In this document: piece by piece, positions 1-8,309 of the stretch
Layout: each line of letters starts with the position of its first letter
Numbering within the stretch: position 1 is the first letter of the stretch
NCBI GenBank assembly: GCA_022843625.1
Contig: JALHNH010000015.1
Coordinates: forward strand, 62,001-126,000
DNA length: 64,000 bases
Origin: Bryobacter sp.
Lineage (GTDB): Bacteria; Acidobacteriota; Terriglobia; Bryobacterales; Bryobacteraceae
Direction: 5' to 3'
The notes under the pieces: model-generated
Database searches by the model: none
What the model was told of the DNA's origin: nothing
The model's input: only the letters and a program-made list of their open reading frames with translations
Program-made: the position numbers and the translations under genes

Positions 1-1
1 G

Positions 2-658
2 GGCAAGCTGGAGAAGATCTTCAGCGACTTCTACAATCGCGACAAAGAGGGGCTGGTCAACAATCGCTTCGGGCGCGATCACTTCGACTTCACTACACCC
101 GAGTATTCGCGATACGAAACAATTGTCGAGAAGAAGTGGGAAAGCTGCCGTGGCCTCGGCTTCAGCTTCGGTTACAACCAGATTGAAGGGCCAGAGCACG
201 TGATTGCCTCCGACAAACTGATTGAACTTCTGGTGGACATCGTATCGAAGAACGGGAACCTTCTCCTGAACGTTGGCCCCAGGCCCGATGGCAGCATCAG
301 CGAGATTCAGAAAGACCGCCTGCTTGCCCTTGGCAAATGGCTTGCGGTTCACGGCGAAGGGATCTTCGATACCAAGCCCTGGATTCGTTCCACAGTGAAA
401 GACAAGGAAGCCGATATGCGCTTCACCCGCAAGGGCGACGCCGTCTACGCCTTTGTGATGAAGCCCTCTACGGGCGATTCGATTCGAGTGCCCAATGTCT
501 ATGCGGCAGATGCCACAAAGATAGAAATGCTGGGGAGGCCCGGTGCACTGGAATGGAAACAGGCAGGGCGCGATCTCGTAGTAGGTGCCCGTCACAATGG
601 GCCTTATGTAGCGGCCCTTAAAATCAGCCCTGCACCGCAACAATTAGTCCGGGATTGA
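2..658 (+). CDS. Alpha-L-fucosidase (GH29), C-terminal part
   Basis: The frame is open from the first bases of the window, so the N-terminal half of the gene lies outside; 218 residues are visible. GH29 hydrolases remove terminal alpha-L-fucose from glycans. The visible part has the family's late-barrel motifs: an RDHFDFTTPEY stretch near residue 24, then W-E-x-C with GFSFGYN near residue 55, and NGNLLLNVGPRPDGSI near residue 85. A C-terminal beta domain follows (about residues 130-218). The catalytic nucleophile region is not in view. The stop lies 17 bases before the next gene, so it probably heads the operon that continues to position 3997. Family assignment is firm; substrate preference cannot be read from the fragment. 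Confidence 0.9.
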   Translation, partial: GKLEKIFSDFYNRDKEGLVNNRFGRDHFDFTTPEYSRYETIVEKKWESCRGLGFSFGYNQIEGPEHVIASDKLIELLVDIVSKNGNLLLNVGPRPDGSISEIQKDRLLALGKWLAVHGEGIFDTKPWIRSTVKDKEADMRFTRKGDAVYAFVMKPSTGDSIRVPNVYAADATKIEMLGRPGALEWKQAGRDLVVGARHNGPYVAALKISPAPQQLVRD

Positions 659-675
659 TTATAGACTCAGGGCAG

Positions 676-1629
676 ATGAGCTACACACGTAGAGATTTTG
701 CCAGGGCAGCCGCGATGGCTGTGCCCGCGATGACTTTGATGGGCAAGCCGGATTCGCGCTTTCACGGCGTGTTGATCGGTGCAATTACTTATAGTTTTCG
801 GGCACTTCCAGGAAGCGCTGAAGAAACCTTGAAGTATTGCCTTGATTGCGGCATTAGCGGAGTAGAACTGATGAGCGGGTCTGCGGAGGCCTATGCCGGC
901 TCACCAGCAGGCGTGGCTCGCCCATTGGGCCCTGGCGGTGGCCAACGGCAACGTCCCACTCCCGAACAGATGGCCGCGCGCAAAAAGGCAGCCGAAGATG
1001 TCAGCAAGTGGCGCTTGTCGGTATCGATGGACAAGTACAAGGCCTTCCGCAAGATGTATGAAGATGCGGGCGTAAAGATTTACGCGTTCAAGTTGCCGCC
1101 CACACTCGAGATGCCTGATGCCGAGTATGAGTACATCTGGAATGTGGCCGAGACTCTTGGAGCCAATCACATCACGATGGAGCTTCCAACCGACGACAAG
1201 TTGCTCGATCGTGTGGCCGCCTTCGCAGCCAAACGCAAACTCAACATTGCCTTCCACACCCATGGGCAGGGCGGGGAAAGTGGCTTTGCCAAAGTGCTAG
1301 CCGCTTCAAAGTATACGTCGCTCAATCTGGATGTGGGCCACTACTATGGTGTGACCGGACAGTCTCCCGTGCCAGTAATCGAGAAGTATCACGACCGCAT
1401 TTCCAGCTTGCACCTGAAGGATCGCAAAGGTCCCGTGGATGGTAAGGGCGGACCAAATATGCCCTTCGGCCAGGGCGAAACTCCGCTCAAGGAAATCCTC
1501 AAGCTGATGAAGCAGAAGAAGTACAAATTCCCAGCCAGCATTGAGTATGAATACGAAACGCCTCAGGGTTCCGATGTTCTGGCTGAGATGAAGAAGTGCG
1601 TGCAATACGCCAAGGACGCTCTGGGCTAA
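676..1629 (+). CDS. Tat-exported sugar phosphate isomerase/epimerase-like TIM-barrel protein
   Basis: Protein of 317 residues in the xylose isomerase-like TIM barrel (AP endonuclease family 2) superfamily. ATG 676 is chosen because it puts a twin-arginine leader (YTRRDFARAAAMAVPAMT) right at the start; a TTG 21 bases upstream in the same frame would overlap the fucosidase stop. Barrel landmarks are an ELP strand end, the AFHTHGQGG loop, NLDVGHYYG and SSLHLKDRKG, positions that normally supply Glu, His and Asp metal ligands. A PFGQGETPLKEIL segment near the C-terminus is typical of this family. Probably acts on a sugar outside the cytoplasm, fitting the fucosidase before it. The exact substrate is unknown. 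Confidence 0.8.
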   Translation: MSYTRRDFARAAAMAVPAMTLMGKPDSRFHGVLIGAITYSFRALPGSAEETLKYCLDCGISGVELMSGSAEAYAGSPAGVARPLGPGGGQRQRPTPEQMAARKKAAEDVSKWRLSVSMDKYKAFRKMYEDAGVKIYAFKLPPTLEMPDAEYEYIWNVAETLGANHITMELPTDDKLLDRVAAFAAKRKLNIAFHTHGQGGESGFAKVLAASKYTSLNLDVGHYYGVTGQSPVPVIEKYHDRISSLHLKDRKGPVDGKGGPNMPFGQGETPLKEILKLMKQKKYKFPASIEYEYETPQGSDVLAEMKKCVQYAKDALG

Positions 1630-1640
1630 CCATTCAGCTT

Positions 1641-2108
1641 ATGCCCCAATGGAATTTGGAGATCAACGGCAAGACTGAAAACGTAGAGGCTGTAGGATCA
1701 ACAGCTTTGCTTTGGGTCTTGCGCGAAGACCTGCAATTGACCGGTGCAAAGTACGGTTGTGGTGAAGGCAGTTGTGGAGCCTGCACCGTTTTGGTGGACG
1801 GCAAGGCCGAGCGTAGCTGCCTCCTGCCTGTCTCGGCGCTCAAAGGCAAGAAGATCCAGACCATTGAGGGATTGAGCAGTGGCGAACAACTGCATCCCGT
1901 CCAGCAGGCCTTTCTCGATGAAGAGGCATTTCAGTGCGGCTTCTGCACGCCAGGGATGATCCTGTCGACCGTTGCGTTGTTGTCGAAATCTGCCAGGCCG
2001 CCAACAGAGCTAGTTAGGCAGGCGCTCAACGGGCATGTCTGCCGGTGCGGTGCCTACCCAAGAATACTGGCTGCTGTCGAGTTGGCCGCGCGCGGTGGCA
2101 AGCGATGA
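1641..2108 (+). CDS. [2Fe-2S] subunit of a xanthine dehydrogenase-family molybdenum hydroxylase
   Basis: Small electron-transfer subunit (155 residues, the usual size) of an isoquinoline 1-oxidoreductase/aldehyde dehydrogenase-type molybdoenzyme. The plant-type [2Fe-2S] cluster is bound by Cys40, 45, 48 and 60 (YGCGEGSCGACTV...C). A helical second domain binds another cluster through Cys99, 102, 134 and 136 (QCGFCTPGM and CRCGAYPRI). ATG 1641 is taken because the motif spacing then matches the family; an upstream in-frame start would overlap the previous gene. The next gene overlaps it by four bases (ATGA), so the two subunits are translationally coupled. It has no signal peptide, while partner enzymes of this family are often exported folded with the large subunit. 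Confidence 0.92.
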   Translation: MPQWNLEINGKTENVEAVGSTALLWVLREDLQLTGAKYGCGEGSCGACTVLVDGKAERSCLLPVSALKGKKIQTIEGLSSGEQLHPVQQAFLDEEAFQCGFCTPGMILSTVALLSKSARPPTELVRQALNGHVCRCGAYPRILAAVELAARGGKR

Positions 2109-3997
2109 ATTCGAAACAGGAATACATTCGCCAAACCACAGAACGATTGGCAACCAGACGCGAGGTGGTTCAAGTTTTGGGAACCGGGCTGATTGTCGTC
2201 GTCGTTGAACCTTTGCATAGCTGGCAGGAAGAAGACGATGTCGTTTCCGCAAAGCGCCCGGTGCTGCGGATCGAACTAACTCCTGACGGTGGAGTTGTCC
2301 TGCGGACAGGCAAGGTGGAATTGGGCCAGGGTTCCCGCACCTTGCTCACGCAGTGTGTGGCTGAAGAAATGGGCGTGGCTCCATCGAAAGTTCGCCTGGT
2401 GATGGGGGACACCGATACCTGTCCGGACGATGGTGGAACGTGGGCCAGCATGACAACCCCGGAGACCGTACCCGCCGTCCGCAAAGCTGCGGCAGAGGCG
2501 GCGGGATCCACGCTTCATGAGCCTTCGTCCTGGAAGGTGCTCGGTCAGTCTTTGCCTGCAATCGATGGCCGGGACATCGTAACGGGCCGCAAGAAATATG
2601 CCAGCGACTGGATGCCAACCGGTGTGATGGCTGCGAAAGTGATTCGTCCTCCGTATTACAAGGCAACGCTGGAAAGTGTAAATGCTCCTGATGGAGTGCG
2701 AGTTGTTAGAGACGGCGACCTCCTGGCTGTCGTCGCTAAAACTCACCGTGAAGCAGAGTCTCAGGCGACGAAGGTGGCTGTCTCTTGGAAGCCGTCCCGA
2801 CTTAGCCCGCCAAACTTCAAGGCTGATTCCGAGATGCCCGTCTTTGTTGAAGGTGCGAGGTATCCAGCAATTGTGAAGCGCGGAGACTTGGCGGCAGGCA
2901 ACGCACTGACCTTAAAAAAGCTGAAGTCTGAATACGTGGTCGCAAACATTGCCCACGTGCCTCTTGAGCCAAGAGCAAGTGTTGCAAGATGGCAGGGCAA
3001 TAAGTTGACTGTCGAAAGCGGCAGTCAGGCACCCTTTCTCGTCCGCAATGAGTTGAAGCAATACTTCGGCCTAACCGAAAGGCAAGTGCGCGTCAAAGTT
3101 ATTGACCCAGGCTCCGGCTACGGCGGCAAGCAGCGAGGGGAGTGTGAACTCGAAGCAGCTCGTATAGCCAAATTGGCGCGCGCAGACGTTCGGCTAGCCT
3201 GGTCGCGCGAAGAAGAATTTGAACGGGCATTTTTTCGACCGGCAGGTGTGATCGAGGTATCCAGTGGCATCGACGCATCCGGAAAAATAGTTAGTTGGGA
3301 TTTTCACAACTTCAATTCAGGTGCCTCGTCCCTCGCACCTCCTTATGCAATTCCGCATTTCTATTGTGGCTTTCACAAATCAAAGTCACCGCTGCGGGAA
3401 GGTTCCTACCGGTCGCTAGCTGCCGTCGCGAATAACTTCGCTCGGGAGAGCCATGTAGATGAGTTGGCCGCTCTGGCCGGTATCGATCCGCTAGAGTTTC
3501 GTTTGAAGAACCTGGAGGATGCCAGGCTCAAAGAAGCTCTGGAACGGGGGGCTGCGAAGTTCGGCTGGAAGCAGGGCAAAGGTGGCGTCGCTTGCAACCT
3601 CGAAAAAGACGCAAGGCTTGCGCTCTTCGTAGAACTCGATGTCGTGAAGACTCAGGTGAAGCTCAAACGAATCGTCTGTGTCTTTGATTGTGGAGCCATC
3701 CTGAACCCCAGGAACCTGCGCAATCAAGTGGAGGGTGCCATTGTTCAAGGCATGGGTGGGGCACTATTTGAAAAAGTGCAATATGACGGTGAACGAATCT
3801 TGAACGCGAAGATGTCGCAGTATCGAGTGCCACGCTTCAGCGATGTTCCACCGATTGAGACGATCCTGATTGATAGAAGAGATGTGAAGCCAGCCGGCGC
3901 TGGAGAGTCGCCGATCACAACAATCGAGCCTGCGATTGCCAATGGAATCTTTGCTGCAACCCGCAAGCGTCTGCGGTCCTTGCCTCTTATGGGCTAA
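2105..3997 (+). CDS. Molybdopterin-binding large subunit of xanthine dehydrogenase-family hydroxylase (IorB/aldehyde dehydrogenase-like)
   Basis: Catalytic subunit (630 residues) that binds the Mo-pterin cofactor and hydroxylates an aldehyde or N-heterocycle. Seen in order: an N-terminal RREVVQVLGTG segment resembling a degenerate Tat leader, GKVELGQGSRT (residues about 70-80), an a/b hammerhead region with GRDIVTGRKKYASDW, GSGYGGKQRGE, the cofactor loop SPLREGSYRSLAAVANNFARE, and C-terminal GAGESPITTIEPAIANG whose Glu is the expected catalytic base. It is shorter than typical IorB-like subunits (roughly 700 or more); the missing stretch appears to be after TPETVPAVRKAAAEA, where a helical segment and linker are usually found. 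Its four-base overlap with the Fe-S gene supports one heterodimer. Substrate unknown. Confidence 0.87.
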   Translation: MNSKQEYIRQTTERLATRREVVQVLGTGLIVVVVEPLHSWQEEDDVVSAKRPVLRIELTPDGGVVLRTGKVELGQGSRTLLTQCVAEEMGVAPSKVRLVMGDTDTCPDDGGTWASMTTPETVPAVRKAAAEAAGSTLHEPSSWKVLGQSLPAIDGRDIVTGRKKYASDWMPTGVMAAKVIRPPYYKATLESVNAPDGVRVVRDGDLLAVVAKTHREAESQATKVAVSWKPSRLSPPNFKADSEMPVFVEGARYPAIVKRGDLAAGNALTLKKLKSEYVVANIAHVPLEPRASVARWQGNKLTVESGSQAPFLVRNELKQYFGLTERQVRVKVIDPGSGYGGKQRGECELEAARIAKLARADVRLAWSREEEFERAFFRPAGVIEVSSGIDASGKIVSWDFHNFNSGASSLAPPYAIPHFYCGFHKSKSPLREGSYRSLAAVANNFARESHVDELAALAGIDPLEFRLKNLEDARLKEALERGAAKFGWKQGKGGVACNLEKDARLALFVELDVVKTQVKLKRIVCVFDCGAILNPRNLRNQVEGAIVQGMGGALFEKVQYDGERILNAKMSQYRVPRFSDVPPIETILIDRRDVKPAGAGESPITTIEPAIANGIFAATRKRLRSLPLMG

Positions 3998-4782
3998 CGT
4001 GCGAGTTGCGCGTCGAGTTGCCTGCGGGCTTCGCTGCGCGGCCTGGCTGCCTCGTTGATGAGTTTGCGAAACGCTTCAAACCTCTTCTCAAGCTCGGCGC
4101 CATTCCTGGGGAAATGTTTCATGTAGTAATTGGGGTGAGACTCAAGTTGTTCCCATAACCCTTTCGCTCGTGCCGGGTTGCCGAGGGCAAGGGCATTTAC
4201 AATAGCAGCCTTGGCGAGCCCCTCCATGAACCATAGATCCAGAAGCGAAAACTCTCCCGGCTTCTCCGCATCCACGCGTTCGTCGGTTGTGAAGACTGCC
4301 TGCTTTTGACCAAAACTGAATACAGCCGCACCGATACTGCGCAGCGTAGCCAGGTTCGACTCATAGGCAAGCGAAGCACCGGTATGAGCGCCTCCAGAAC
4401 AGACCCAGGTGGAGGCTGCGACACCAGCCAGAGATTCAGAATCGATAGCCTCGAAGAAGGTGCGCGATACCGATGACGGCCCCTGAGCCCAGACGGACGT
4501 ACCAACCAGCAGGACGGACGCACCGGGCAGAAGTTGCTTGAGCTTGGCCGGTTGTGAGAGCAATGGCGACGCATCGTAGTAAGTCGCGGTCAAGGGTAGT
4601 TTATGTTCTTCGATCAGGCGGCGTAAGTTCAACAGGATGCCGTGGCCTGCCCGGTAAGAATCGCGACGCTGCGTGTAGGGGCTGGGGGCCGCGGAGATCA
4701 GCCGGATCTCGCGAGCCTCTGTGGTTTGAGCGAGAAGTCCGGCGGGTGATAGCAGGAAAGAGCGGCGGAGAATCTTGTGCAC
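3994..4782 (-). CDS. Flavodoxin-fold protein, NAD(P)H:quinone oxidoreductase (WrbA)-like, exported
   Basis: Protein of 262 residues with a short hydrophobic N-terminus after RRSF, possibly a signal or Tat-like leader. The middle resembles flavodoxin-like FMN reductases: LLVGTSVWAQGPSS followed by FFEAID, LAGVAASTWVCSGGAHTG and LRSIGAAVFSFG, matching the order of the WrbA family (phosphate-loop region, Gly-Pro-Ser, and the Gly-rich flavin loop). The N-terminal LISAAPSPYTQRRDSYRAG region and the C-terminal Arg-rich helix are not family-typical, so FMN binding is inferred. It ends convergently with a four-base overlap against the molybdoenzyme gene and diverges from the OsmC-like gene. Redox function is likely; substrate is unknown. 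Confidence 0.5.
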   Translation of the reverse strand: MHKILRRSFLLSPAGLLAQTTEAREIRLISAAPSPYTQRRDSYRAGHGILLNLRRLIEEHKLPLTATYYDASPLLSQPAKLKQLLPGASVLLVGTSVWAQGPSSVSRTFFEAIDSESLAGVAASTWVCSGGAHTGASLAYESNLATLRSIGAAVFSFGQKQAVFTTDERVDAEKPGEFSLLDLWFMEGLAKAAIVNALALGNPARAKGLWEQLESHPNYYMKHFPRNGAELEKRFEAFRKLINEAARPRSEARRQLDAQLAR

Positions 4783-4819
4783 GGGTTCTTTAATAGATTA
4801 GCCTGAGTCAGGAGATGTG

Positions 4820-5221
4820 ATGACTGAATATCGGTTAGTGGCTTCCAATCTCGATGGATCGGTTTCGACAGCGCAATTCGGAAAGACAGAAATAACTTTT
4901 GATTCGTCGGCCACAAGGCAACTGGATTGGGCAGGACCTGCGGAATTGTTGTGCGCCGCATTCGCTGCGTGCTGCCTCAAGAATGTCTCTCGATTTAAGG
5001 AACTACTCCATTTTACTTGCGACCACGCTGAGATCGAAGTTGTCGTAGTCAGGGAAGACAAGCCTCCGCGGATGGTCGCGATTCGCTACCGGCTTTGGCT
5101 TGCGACAACAGAGTCGGAGCATCGCCTGCTCTTGCTTCAAAAGAATCTGGAACAATACGGAACAATTTACAACACCCTCAAGGCGAGTTGCGAAGTTAGC
5201 GGAGAGCTTCTGCGGCGTTAA
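4820..5221 (+). CDS. OsmC/Ohr-family protein
   Basis: Protein of 133 residues with the OsmC fold: an N-terminal beta sheet (YRLVASNLDGSVSTAQFGKTE), then the central helix DWAGPAELLCAAFAACCLK. This contains adjacent cysteines in the position where peroxidase members carry the first catalytic Cys. The second conserved Cys, in KASCEV near the C-terminus, is also present. Members reduce organic hydroperoxides or handle small electrophiles in the cytoplasm. ATG 4820 is preferred to the GTG three bases earlier because CAGGAG lies 5-6 bases upstream. Its last 26 bases overlap the convergent MFS gene. Whether it is a peroxidase or a non-enzymatic OsmC-like protein is uncertain. Confidence 0.75.
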   Translation: MTEYRLVASNLDGSVSTAQFGKTEITFDSSATRQLDWAGPAELLCAAFAACCLKNVSRFKELLHFTCDHAEIEVVVVREDKPPRMVAIRYRLWLATTESEHRLLLLQKNLEQYGTIYNTLKASCEVSGELLRR

Positions 5222-6473
5222 GCGTTTTGGTGCTGTCAATGAAAAGGGAAGACAGTGCAAGCACAACAAATCCAGCCGCGCAGAAATAGAAGATTTCCTG
5301 CCAGTCCTTCTGATGAATCGAAGTTGCCAAAATGAATGGGATCAGCTTGGCAACGGCCGAAGCCCCGAAATTCCCCCACATGTTGGCCCAGGCCATCGTG
5401 GATGCAACGTGTGTATTGCCGATGTCCTGCCCAAGTGCCCAAATGGCAGGCATTACGCTGTCGGCTGCAAACGCCACCAGCGCGCAAGCTGCCACGACAG
5501 CCAGCGCACTTGGCAGCAATGGGCACACGATGTAGCAAATTGCAGCGGTAGTTCCCCCGATGATGAAGGGCAACCTGCGGCCCCAGCGCTGCCCATAGCG
5601 TCGGGTCAACATGTCGCACCACCAGCCTCCAAACAACATTCCCACCATGCTCGTTGCCAGCGCAATCGATACGTAGCGGCTCGCAGTAACTTGATCAAGG
5701 CCTCTCACTTCCTGCAGATATGCAGGAAGCCAGGTAATCAGAAAAGCCCAACCGAAGTTCAGACCCAGGCTCCCCAGGCTCAGTAGCCAAAGCCCCGGAT
5801 GCTTCACCAGCGCCAGCAGCGGAAATGACCGGGCACTTTGAATTGTCAGCGGAGGAACCAGTTTGCGCTCGGCTTCATTGGCCCAGGGATGAAGTGCAGG
5901 ATGATCGCGAAACACAAAGTGTGAGGCCAGCGCCAAACCAATTCCAACTGTTCCGTAAATCCAGAGAACCGGGCGCCATGAACCGAGCGAGGCAATCGCA
6001 ATCGCAGTAAGCCAGAGGGCCAGTGAATTACCGATCCGGCCGCCGAAAGCAACCACGCTATTAGCGCGTGCGCGGTGTTCGAAGGGAAACCATTTGGCGG
6101 TCAGCAGCGCACTCGCGGGATACGCACCCGCTTCCGCAAGCCCACAAGCTGCCCTCACCACCATCAATCCAACAAAGCCACCCACAAAGCCCGTCAGTGC
6201 CGTACAAAGGCTCCACGCCAGAATGTAAACCACCAGCATCCGTCGCGGTCCAAAGCGATCTGCCAGATACCCGGCAGGGCATTGCCCCAGTGCATAGGCA
6301 AAGAAAAAGCCGGCAAGAATATCCCCAACATCCTGCTTGCTGAAATTCATCTCGGCCTGAAAACTTTGCGATTGCACAACGGCACCCATGCACACGCGAT
6401 CCAGATACAGGATGAACGCATTGGCCGTCGCAATCGACAGGATCGCGTACCGTACTTTGGTGGGTTCGCTCAC
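5196..6473 (-). CDS. MFS transporter, anion:cation symporter (ACS)-like
   Basis: Integral membrane protein of 425 residues with about 12 predicted transmembrane helices. The N-half has the ACS-family pattern: NAFILYLDRVCMG in helix 1, the loop 2-3 motif GYLADRFGPRRML, and RAACGLAEAGAYPAS before the cytoplasmic loop. Relatives carry hexuronates, tartrate, glucarate or other organic anions with a proton. It starts at GTG 6473, overlapping the dipeptidase stop by four bases (GTGA), so the two are translationally coupled. A role in moving a product or substrate of the dipeptidase is possible but unproven. Its 3' end overlaps the OsmC-like gene convergently by 26 bases. Confidence 0.88.
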   Translation of the reverse strand: MSEPTKVRYAILSIATANAFILYLDRVCMGAVVQSQSFQAEMNFSKQDVGDILAGFFFAYALGQCPAGYLADRFGPRRMLVVYILAWSLCTALTGFVGGFVGLMVVRAACGLAEAGAYPASALLTAKWFPFEHRARANSVVAFGGRIGNSLALWLTAIAIASLGSWRPVLWIYGTVGIGLALASHFVFRDHPALHPWANEAERKLVPPLTIQSARSFPLLALVKHPGLWLLSLGSLGLNFGWAFLITWLPAYLQEVRGLDQVTASRYVSIALATSMVGMLFGGWWCDMLTRRYGQRWGRRLPFIIGGTTAAICYIVCPLLPSALAVVAACALVAFAADSVMPAIWALGQDIGNTHVASTMAWANMWGNFGASAVAKLIPFILATSIHQKDWQEIFYFCAAGFVVLALSSLFIDSTKTLNAAEALR

Positions 6474-7552
6474 TTCAGGTTGTCTTTGAGGAAGCGCAGG
6501 AAGTTGCCGGCAAAGATGTTGTCAATGTCGGCAGGCTTGTAGCCGCGGGCGGCCAGTGGCGTAGAAAGGTTTGCCAGGTCGGCAATCGAGTTCAGATCCA
6601 TCGGTGTCTGTTCGGTACCGTAGCCACCATCCAGGTCCGTTCCGATGCCTACGTGCTTGGCATTTCCCGCGATCTGGCAGATGTGGTCGATATGGTCACA
6701 GATCTTTTCGATCTTGAGGTTGAAGTCTTGCGCCTTCGACTTGTGATGCACCCAGTTGTGCACCATCATGATGGCGTCAAAGGCCATCCCGATCACCGCT
6801 CCACGTTCGATCAGGGCGCGGATCTGATCGTCTGAAAGTTGGCGATTCCAGTCTGCGAGACTGCGGCAATTGTGGTGGCTTGCCCATACCGGGCCACGGA
6901 AGCGGCTCAGCGCATCCCAAAAACTCTCATCGCACAAATGAGTGGCATCGAGGATGATGTTTAACTCTTCCATCTTCTTCAGAAGCTCATGTCCGCGCAC
7001 CGTCAGCTGGCCCTCATCATCCGTCCCGTGCCCATAAATTCCAGGCCCATAGTGAACCGGGCCCAGAGCGATGAGCCCGCTGTTGCGAGCCTTCTCCAGA
7101 TGCTTCATCGAGAGAATCGAGTCTGCCCCTTCCAGACTCAGCAAATACCCGATCGGAAGTTTTGACGTGCTGGTTGCGTTGCGCCAAAGGCTGGCATGAG
7201 CCGACACTTCCTGCCAGGTGCGCAGTTGCACGAGCTCCCCCGCCTGCTCCATCGTTCGATACCAGGCCAACTGCCCCTGGGTCTGTGCCCAGGCTTGCTC
7301 AGGACTCTGCCAGCCTGGCAGCTTGCTAAAGCGAGCCGAATATCTGGCAATCTGCGTTGCGACACAAAGTCCAATTCGCCCTTTGCGCATCTCAGGCAAG
7401 CAGACTGTGCCGTTGCCCCGGTCGGGCAAATCCTTCATGCCGGTTTCGCGGCGGCGAATGTCGACCAGCGGCAGCCGGATATCCCGGTTCCACTCCATCG
7501 CATTCATTGAGAGGTCAAGGTGGGCGTCAAAGATCAAAGAGGGCTGAGACAT
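6470..7552 (-). CDS. Membrane dipeptidase-family (peptidase M19) hydrolase
   Basis: Zinc dipeptidase of the renal dipeptidase/amidohydrolase type, 360 residues from ATG 7552. That start places the first metal motif FDAHLD (His11, Asp13) at the N-terminus as usual; an open frame extends 28 residues further but has no family similarity. Other family positions are LLSLEGAD (bridging Glu), LGPVHYG with a GTDDEGQLTVRG segment, ILDATHLCDESF, WASHHNCR and the late GIGTDLDGG (Asp). No signal peptide is seen, so it is probably cytoplasmic. It splits dipeptides, including D-amino-acid or dehydro forms in some relatives. It is divergent from the SDR gene, with only about 28 bases between starts. Confidence 0.9.
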   Translation of the reverse strand: MSQPSLIFDAHLDLSMNAMEWNRDIRLPLVDIRRRETGMKDLPDRGNGTVCLPEMRKGRIGLCVATQIARYSARFSKLPGWQSPEQAWAQTQGQLAWYRTMEQAGELVQLRTWQEVSAHASLWRNATSTSKLPIGYLLSLEGADSILSMKHLEKARNSGLIALGPVHYGPGIYGHGTDDEGQLTVRGHELLKKMEELNIILDATHLCDESFWDALSRFRGPVWASHHNCRSLADWNRQLSDDQIRALIERGAVIGMAFDAIMMVHNWVHHKSKAQDFNLKIEKICDHIDHICQIAGNAKHVGIGTDLDGGYGTEQTPMDLNSIADLANLSTPLAARGYKPADIDNIFAGNFLRFLKDNLK

Positions 7553-7580
7553 ACGGATTTGACAATGATATACGTTGAGG

Positions 7581-8309
7581 GTGCCAGTTTCACTAAAAGA
7601 CGAACGAGTATTAGTTGTAGGTGCCTCCAGCGGCATTGGACGCGAGGCGGCAAAGATGTTTGCGCGCGACGGAGCAAAGGTTTATGCCAGCGCCAGACGA
7701 GAAGAAAGGCTGGCCTCACTGGCCACGGAGTTGGCCGCAGAAGGCTTTCCGATTGTCTACGGTGTAAGTGACGCCGGGACTCACGAATCAATGGAAGCTC
7801 TCGCCGCTGACGCGGTTGCAAAGCTCGGGGGAGTAGACGTTGTTGTCTACGTCACCGGAACCAACACGCCAGACCGCGCCCTCACCCGCCTCACCCGCGA
7901 GATCTGGAATGAATTGATTGAGGTCAACCTCAATGGCGCATTCTCGTTGAGCTCTGCATTGTTGCCTGCCATGCGCGAAGCCAAAAAAGGCCACTTCATC
8001 TACGTTGGCTCCATATCAGGTAAGTACGCCGACGTTTCAGGCGCTGCCTATCAAGCCTCCAAGCGTGGCTTGTTTGGTCTGGCACTTGCGATCCGTCAGG
8101 AAGAGCGCCAGCACGGCATCCGTACCTGCGTCATTTGCCCCGGCCTCGTCGATACTGAGTTGATGGAGAAGCGCCCGGTCAAACCCGACGCAGAAACCCT
8201 GAGCAAGGCTCTCCAGCCCGAAGACGTAGCCGAGATGATCTTCGGTGTTGCCAAATTGCACCCTCGTGCGGCCGTACCTGAACTCGAAATCTGGCCGACC
8301 GTAATCTAG
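7581..8309 (+). CDS. Short-chain dehydrogenase/reductase
   Basis: Classical SDR of 242 residues. The dinucleotide-binding loop is GASSGIG (residues 14-20), the NxxG-type segment is NLNGAF, and the catalytic set is Ser144, Tyr157 and Lys161 (SISGKYADVSGAAYQASK). CPGLVDTEL follows, as usual after the active site. Arg residues right after the first beta-strand (ASARREERL) suggest NADP(H). GTG 7581 is the start that gives standard spacing to the glycine loop; TTG 7575 is an alternative, and neither has a clear Shine-Dalgarno site. It ends in a four-base convergent overlap with the PEP-CTERM gene. Substrate cannot be inferred. Confidence 0.9.
   Translation: MPVSLKDERVLVVGASSGIGREAAKMFARDGAKVYASARREERLASLATELAAEGFPIVYGVSDAGTHESMEALAADAVAKLGGVDVVVYVTGTNTPDRALTRLTREIWNELIEVNLNGAFSLSSALLPAMREAKKGHFIYVGSISGKYADVSGAAYQASKRGLFGLALAIRQEERQHGIRTCVICPGLVDTELMEKRPVKPDAETLSKALQPEDVAEMIFGVAKLHPRAAVPELEIWPTVI

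Noticed and set aside
5100..5786. Plus-strand 228-codon ORF over the OsmC/MFS junction
   Set aside because: Shadow of the MFS gene on the other strand, with a biased composition.
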